NCBI RefSeq assembly: GCF_001191005.1
Contig: NZ_CP012201.1
Location: 6,200,001-6,264,000, forward strand
Source: Massilia sp. NR 4-1
Lineage (GTDB): Bacteria; Pseudomonadota; Gammaproteobacteria; Burkholderiales; Burkholderiaceae_D
Direction of reading: 5' to 3'
DNA: 64,000 bases
Positions 59,937 to 64,000 of this stretch are shown here, piece after piece; within the stretch, counting starts at the first letter, position 1; each line of letters begins with the position of its first letter. The notes under the pieces are model-generated. The model was not told the DNA's origin and made no database searches. It saw only the letters and a program-made list of their open reading frames with translations. A program made the translations under genes and the position numbers.

Positions 59937-61475
59937 CTAGTGCCGGTGCGGCGCGCCCTCGGCCTGGGCCAGCTGCAGGATGGTGTCGAAGGCCACCGGC
60001 TTGACCAGGTGGTAGTCGAAGCCGGCGCTGTCGGTGCGGCGGCGCGCATCGTCCTGGCCCCAGCCGCTCAGCGCCACCAGCACCGCATCGTGGGCCGCCG
60101 GATGCTGGCGGATCAGGCGTGCCGCTTCGTAGCCGTCCATGCCGGGCATGGACAGATCCATCACCACCAGATCGGGCGGGTCGTGCTCCACGGCGGCCAG
60201 CGCGGCGTAGCCGTCATAGGCGGTGCCGACCTCGCAATCGAGCGTGGCGAACATGGCGCTCAGCGAGTCGGCCGCGTCATGGTTATCGTCCACCACCAGC
60301 ACGCGCTTGCGGCGGCCGTCGCCGGCTTCCTGCACTGGCGCCGGTGCGGTGGGAGTTGCCGCCAGCCCCGGGCCGTCGGCTTGCGCCGGCAGCACCACCG
60401 GCAGGCGGATGGTGAACTCGCTGCCCAGGCCCAGGCCGGAACTGCTGGCGGCGATGCTGCCGCCATGCAGCAGCGCGAACTGGCGCGCCAGGCTTAGGCC
60501 GATGCCCAGCCCCGCCTTCAACTGGCCGCCGCCCGGCTTGTTCTGCTCGAACATATTGAAGATGCGTTCCAGCGCTGCCTCCTCCATGCCGATGCCGTCG
60601 TCGCTCACCGTGACCTGCAGGATCTCGCCCTCCACCATGGCTTGCAGGGCGATATGGCCGCCTTCCGGCGTGAACTTGATCGCGTTCGACAGCACATTCG
60701 ACAGCAGCTGCACCAGGCGCGCGCCATCGGCATACAGCAGCACCGGCTGCGGCGGCAGGGTGATGGCGAGGGCGATATGCCGGTTTGCCGCCGCCTCCGC
60801 GCACAGTTCGTCCACATGGGCGATCACGCTGGCCAGCGACAGCTGCGCATACTGCAGCTCCACCTTGCCGCTGGTGATGCGCGCCACGTCCAGCAAGTCG
60901 TCCACCAGCCGCGTCAGGTGGCCGGTCTGGCGTTCGATCACCGCGCCGATGTGCTGCAGTTGCGGCGCAGTGGGAGCCAGGTGCCGCAGCAGGGCGGCCG
61001 AGGTGCGGATGGGGGCCAGCGGATTGCGCAGTTCGTGGCCCAGGCTGGCCAGGAATTCATCCTTGCGCTGCTCGGCTTCGCGCACCTGATACTGCTTGCG
61101 GCGCGCGCGCAGCAGGGCTTGCAGCACGGTGACCAGGGTCAGTCTCAGCACCGGGCGCTCCAGCAGGGTCAGGTTGCCCAGCCGCAGCACGGCCTGGCGG
61201 GTGGGCGGGCTGTCGACGCCGCGCCGCGTCAGCAGCAGGATGGGCAGGTCGGACCAGGGCGGCTGGCGGTTGACGAAATCTTCCAGTACGCCGAAAGCAA
61301 CCGCGCCCAGCGCTTCCTCCACCGCCAGCACGCCGCCGGCCCCGGCTTGCAGGGCGGCTGCCAGATCGTCCGCCGAGGGGCAGACATGGCAGGGAATCTG
61401 CGCCGCCGTCAGTACCTGCTCGGTCAGTTCGCCATCGCGGCCGCCCGGCGCGAAAATCAGGATGCGTCTTTCCAT
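59937..61475 (-). CDS. Hybrid histidine kinase with N-terminal pseudo-receiver and C-terminal receiver
   Basis: 512 residues, no transmembrane segment, so cytosolic. The N-terminal receiver-like domain (about 1-125) lacks a clear phospho-Asp. The DHp box is FLASLGHELRNPLAPIRTS, the HATPase N box LLSNVLSNAIKFTPEGG, with DDGIGM and GLGIGLSLARQF. The C-terminal receiver begins KRVLVVDDNHDAADSL, with phospho-acceptor in VVMDLSMPGMDGYE and LVKPV. The start is 4 bp after the KaiC-like gene stop; they are co-transcribed. The kinase is the natural output partner of that ATPase. Confidence 0.92.
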   Translation of the reverse strand: MERRILIFAPGGRDGELTEQVLTAAQIPCHVCPSADDLAAALQAGAGGVLAVEEALGAVAFGVLEDFVNRQPPWSDLPILLLTRRGVDSPPTRQAVLRLGNLTLLERPVLRLTLVTVLQALLRARRKQYQVREAEQRKDEFLASLGHELRNPLAPIRTSAALLRHLAPTAPQLQHIGAVIERQTGHLTRLVDDLLDVARITSGKVELQYAQLSLASVIAHVDELCAEAAANRHIALAITLPPQPVLLYADGARLVQLLSNVLSNAIKFTPEGGHIALQAMVEGEILQVTVSDDGIGMEEAALERIFNMFEQNKPGGGQLKAGLGIGLSLARQFALLHGGSIAASSSGLGLGSEFTIRLPVVLPAQADGPGLAATPTAPAPVQEAGDGRRKRVLVVDDNHDAADSLSAMFATLDCEVGTAYDGYAALAAVEHDPPDLVVMDLSMPGMDGYEAARLIRQHPAAHDAVLVALSGWGQDDARRRTDSAGFDYHLVKPVAFDTILQLAQAEGAPHRH

Positions 61476-61479
61476 GGCG

Positions 61480-62982
61480 TCACTCGTCCGATGCTTTGGC
61501 CGGGTTGAGCGAGGCCAAGGGCAGAATGCGCGGCACGCCGGTCAGAATGCCGTGGAAATGCTGCAGCACCTGGCCCACTTGCACGCCCTTGCCGTCCACC
61601 GCGAAGGCGCGGATGGTGCGTTCGTGGCTGCTGCCGCGTTTCTTGGCCACCGAGATGGCCTGCTTCAGCGTGCCCAGGGTTTCGAAGTAGCGCAGCATGA
61701 TCACATTGTCGGCGATATAGCTGGCATCCACGCCGTTGCTGGTCGGCTGGCCCAGCATGCCAAGCTGCACCGCCACCACGATGGTGACCACGCCGTGCTG
61801 GCCCAGATACGTGAGCAGCTCGTGCAGATAGGTCGCCATGAAGCGCTCGTCCGGCACCGCATTCATATAGCCGTTCAAGCTGTCGATGACGATGATGCGC
61901 GCGCCGCTGCCGGCTGCGTCGACCACGGCCTGGGTGAACTGGCCCGGCGAGAGTTCGGCCGGATCGATCTGCTGCACGGTCAGTTGGCCGCTGTGGGCCA
62001 GGGCGCTCAGGTTCATGCCGAGGGCATCGCTGCGGCGCAGCAGATTGTTGCGCGACTCTTCGAACAGGAACATGGCGCAGGCTTCGCCGCGCGCGGCGGC
62101 GGCGGCCACGAACTGCGAGGCCAGCGTCGATTTGCCGCTGCCGGCCGGGCCGGTGATGAGGGTGCTCATGCCTTCTTCCAGGCCGCCGCCAAGCAGCTGG
62201 TCCAGTTCGCGCAGGCCGCTGGAGAGCTGCCGCCGGGTGTTGGAGACGCGGCTTTCGGCCGCCACCAGGCGCGGATAGACGCGCAGGCCGCCGGTCGCGA
62301 TGCGGTAGTCGTGCGCGCCGCTGGCGAAGGCGATGCCGCGGTATTTGACCACGCGCAGGCGGCGCCGTTCGCCACCGTAGGCCTGGTGCGTGACGTCGAG
62401 CGTGATCACGCCATGCGCCACGCTGCGCACCTGGAGGTCGGTGTTGAGCGCGGTGCGGTCGTCGAGGAAGATGGTGGTGCAGCAGCGGCTGGACAGGTAC
62501 TGCTTCAGGGCCAGGACATGGCGCCGGTAGCGCAGCGCGCTTTCGGCCAGCAGCTGCAGCTCGGACAGGGAGTCGAGCACCACGCGCACAGGTTGCGTGC
62601 GTTCCACGGCGGCCACGATGCGCTGGCTGGTCAGGCCCAGTTCTATTTCGGAAGGGTGGAAGATGGTGTACTGCTGGTCGGGCGCCAGGGAATTTTCATC
62701 CGGCAGGATTTCCTCGATGGCGACGTCCGCCATATCCCAGCCATGCGAGGCGGCCACGGCGCGCAGCTCGATCGCTGTTTCCGCCAGGGTGATGTAGAGC
62801 GCCCGTTCGCCCTGGCGCACCCCCTCGTTGAGAAATTGCAGGGCCAGCGTGGTCTTGCCCGTGCCCGGCTCGCCCTCGACCAGATACAGGCGGTCGCGCG
62901 TCAAGCCGCCGGACAGCACGGTATCCAGGCCCGGCACGCCGGAGGAGAGGCGGTGGAAGGTATCGCTGTTCTGATTTTCCAT
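61480..62982 (-). CDS. Double-domain KaiC-like ATPase
   Basis: 500 residues. Two RecA/KaiC domains: CI (about 10-235) with Walker A GEPGTGKT (37-44), and CII (about 250-490) with GPAGSGKS (278-285). In CI the usual Glu-Glu pair reads Ala67-Glu68, whereas CII keeps Glu308-Glu309. At the CII autophosphorylation site the usual Ser-Thr reads Ser421-Tyr422 (VDASYIADN). No kaiA or kaiB is present. The ATG at 62982 fits the family N-terminus (FHRLSSGVPGLDTVLSGGL); the frame stays open further upstream but with a non-homologous leader. Followed 4 bp later by a cytosolic hybrid kinase. Function: signalling ATPase, not a demonstrated clock. Confidence 0.93.
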   Translation of the reverse strand: MENQNSDTFHRLSSGVPGLDTVLSGGLTRDRLYLVEGEPGTGKTTLALQFLNEGVRQGERALYITLAETAIELRAVAASHGWDMADVAIEEILPDENSLAPDQQYTIFHPSEIELGLTSQRIVAAVERTQPVRVVLDSLSELQLLAESALRYRRHVLALKQYLSSRCCTTIFLDDRTALNTDLQVRSVAHGVITLDVTHQAYGGERRRLRVVKYRGIAFASGAHDYRIATGGLRVYPRLVAAESRVSNTRRQLSSGLRELDQLLGGGLEEGMSTLITGPAGSGKSTLASQFVAAAAARGEACAMFLFEESRNNLLRRSDALGMNLSALAHSGQLTVQQIDPAELSPGQFTQAVVDAAGSGARIIVIDSLNGYMNAVPDERFMATYLHELLTYLGQHGVVTIVVAVQLGMLGQPTSNGVDASYIADNVIMLRYFETLGTLKQAISVAKKRGSSHERTIRAFAVDGKGVQVGQVLQHFHGILTGVPRILPLASLNPAKASDE

Positions 62983-63103
62983 GATCGGCAGCCTTTTCAA
63001 TACGTACCAGCAAAGTCTAGCCGAGATCGCAAAATAGCCGTTTCCGATTCGATCTGCCGATGTTTTTCGTCTAAGTTTAGCGATTTCACCAAAAAAGAAT
63101 CGC

Positions 63104-63132
63104 TTGACACACTTAGAATGATCGTTCATTCT
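63104..63132 (+). promoter_or_regulatory. Promoter with palindromic operator upstream of the RND adaptor gene
   Basis: -35 TTGACA at 63104-63109, with a weak -10 near 63127-63132. A perfect inverted repeat AGAATGA-TCGT-TCATTCT (63115-63132) fills the spacer and covers the -10, a layout typical of a repressor (TetR-type) site. No repressor gene is adjacent within the window. Confidence 0.65.
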
Positions 63133-63170
63133 ATCGTCTATCCGAATGATTTGTTAATAAAAGGCAAGAT

Positions 63171-64000
63171 ATGACGACTCTCTTTTCGACTCCATTCCCA
63201 CGGGTGGCGGGCAGTGCGATTGTCCTCGCGGTAGCGGCGCTGGCCGCCGGTTGCGGCAAGTCCGGTGCCGAGGGCGGCGCCGATGCCGCCGCCCAGATGC
63301 CGCCGCCGGAAGTGGGCGTGTACACCGTGGCGCCGGCCGCCCTGAACATCACCACCGAGCTGCCGGGCCGCACCGCCGCCTTCCAGGTGGCTGAAGTGCG
63401 TCCGCAGGTCGGCGGCCTGGTGCAAAAGCGCCTGTTCACCGAAGGCACCGACGTCAAGGCCGGCGCCGCCCTGTACCAGATCGACGCGGCCCCGTTCCAG
63501 GCCAGCTTCAATTCCGCCAAGGCCAGCCTGGCCAAGGCCAAGGCCAATCTGATGACCAGCGGCCCGAAAGCGGCGCGCTACAAGGAACTGCTGGCGATCG
63601 AAGGCGTCAGCCGCCAGGACTATGACGATGCCGTGGCCCTGCACGAGCAGGCCAAGGCCGAAGTGGAAGCCGCAACGGCCGCGCTGGAAACGGCGCGCAT
63701 CAATTTGAGCTACACCACGGTGGCGGCCCCGATCGGCGGCCGCATCGCCCGTTCCAGCGTGACGCCGGGCGCCCTGGTGACGGCTGGCCAGGCCAATGCG
63801 CTGACCACGGTGCAGCAGCTCGACCCGATCTATGTCGACGTGACCCAGTCCAGCGAAGAGCTGCTGCGTCTGAAAAAACAGATGGAAAGCGGCAATCTGA
63901 AGAAAGAAGGCAGCCAGCCGCGCGTGACCCTGGTGCTGGCCGACGGCAGTAAGTACGTCGAAGCGGGCAAGCTGCAGTTCTCGGAAGTGAGCGTCGATCC
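63171..64000 (+). CDS. RND efflux periplasmic adaptor (AcrA/MexA family), 3'-truncated
   Basis: The frame runs from the ATG at 63171 to the right edge without a stop, 276 codons visible. A lipoprotein signal ends AALAAGCGK (Cys28). The HlyD/AcrA biotinyl-lipoyl part has VRPQVGGLVQKRLFTEGTDVKAGAALYQID. The hairpin follows (KASLAKAKANL ... EAATAALETARINL), then TVAAPIGGRIARSSVTPGALV and LDPIYVDVTQSSEELLRL. It links an RND pump in the inner membrane to an outer-membrane channel for multidrug export. The pump gene is presumably just beyond the window. AAAAGGCAAG precedes the ATG. Confidence 0.94.
   Translation, partial: MTTLFSTPFPRVAGSAIVLAVAALAAGCGKSGAEGGADAAAQMPPPEVGVYTVAPAALNITTELPGRTAAFQVAEVRPQVGGLVQKRLFTEGTDVKAGAALYQIDAAPFQASFNSAKASLAKAKANLMTSGPKAARYKELLAIEGVSRQDYDDAVALHEQAKAEVEAATAALETARINLSYTTVAAPIGGRIARSSVTPGALVTAGQANALTTVQQLDPIYVDVTQSSEELLRLKKQMESGNLKKEGSQPRVTLVLADGSKYVEAGKLQFSEVSVD

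Noticed and set aside
61480..62982. A circadian clock locus
   Set aside because: Only a KaiC-like protein is present. KaiA and KaiB are absent and the phosphosite differs, so I describe it as a signalling ATPase.

Overview
The window reads as chromosomal DNA of a GC-rich Gram-negative betaproteobacterium, most likely Oxalobacteraceae (Massilia/Duganella-type). This rests on gene content and style: AlaA-Hom, GlrK/QseG/GlrR, PIN-PhoH, PEP-CTERM and TctDE systems, Bug-type binding proteins and a complete aryl-polyene locus. The placement is inference; no rRNA or marker gene is present. I saw no tRNA, rRNA, CRISPR array, insertion sequence, integrase or attachment site.

Layout. 1-4952: 3' end of a large secreted beta-helix adhesin with a proline-rich C-terminus, overlapped by a FecR-domain exported protein. 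4971-7636: copper export unit copA-cueR behind a CueR-type promoter. A second, better CueR promoter at 14338-14368 drives a distant copZ, so the copper regulon is split. 7672-10791: cobalamin riboswitch, TonB-dependent receptor and a TauE/SafE permease. 11002-16737: PEP-CTERM protein, azoreductase with divergent LysR regulator, GST, copZ, a TetR-haloalkane dehalogenase pair and a DUF4349 lipoprotein. 16783-22968: PIN-PhoH ATPase, PrxQ/Bcp peroxidase, Mth938-like protein, alaA-hom and a BON protein. 23181-31697: three two-component systems (GlrK-QseG-GlrR with a TonB protein upstream, a NarL/UhpB-type pair, and TctE/TctD). 31787-37843: porin, orphan TctC/Bug binding protein and an AfuA/FbpABC-type ABC importer, probably under TctDE control.

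37844-56200 is the centrepiece: an AT-rich regulatory region with repeated TTGCCATT sites, followed by about 20 tightly overlapping genes for an aryl polyene (APE) pigment. It holds a chain-length factor, two ACPs, two complete ketosynthases, a ketoreductase, two dehydratase domains, an AMP ligase, a methyltransferase, lipid/glycosyl transferases, a thioesterase, LolA/MMPL/DUF3261 export proteins, two small secreted proteins and a phosphopantetheinyl transferase. Differences from the E. coli layout as I remember it are an aromatic amino-acid ammonia-lyase inside the operon, an AMP ligase fused to a dehydratase, and separate glycosyltransferase and acyltransferase genes.

56207-64000: DUF3616 protein, small outer-membrane barrel, MFS-acyltransferase fusion, an operon of a double-KaiC ATPase and a hybrid histidine kinase, and the start of an RND efflux adaptor gene behind a palindromic, repressor-type promoter; this last gene runs off the window.

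No obviously unprecedented system stands out. The most promising points are the APE variant, the KaiC-like protein with altered phosphosite and first-domain acidic pair, the porin/TctC/ABC hybrid locus, and the haloalkane dehalogenase with its own repressor.
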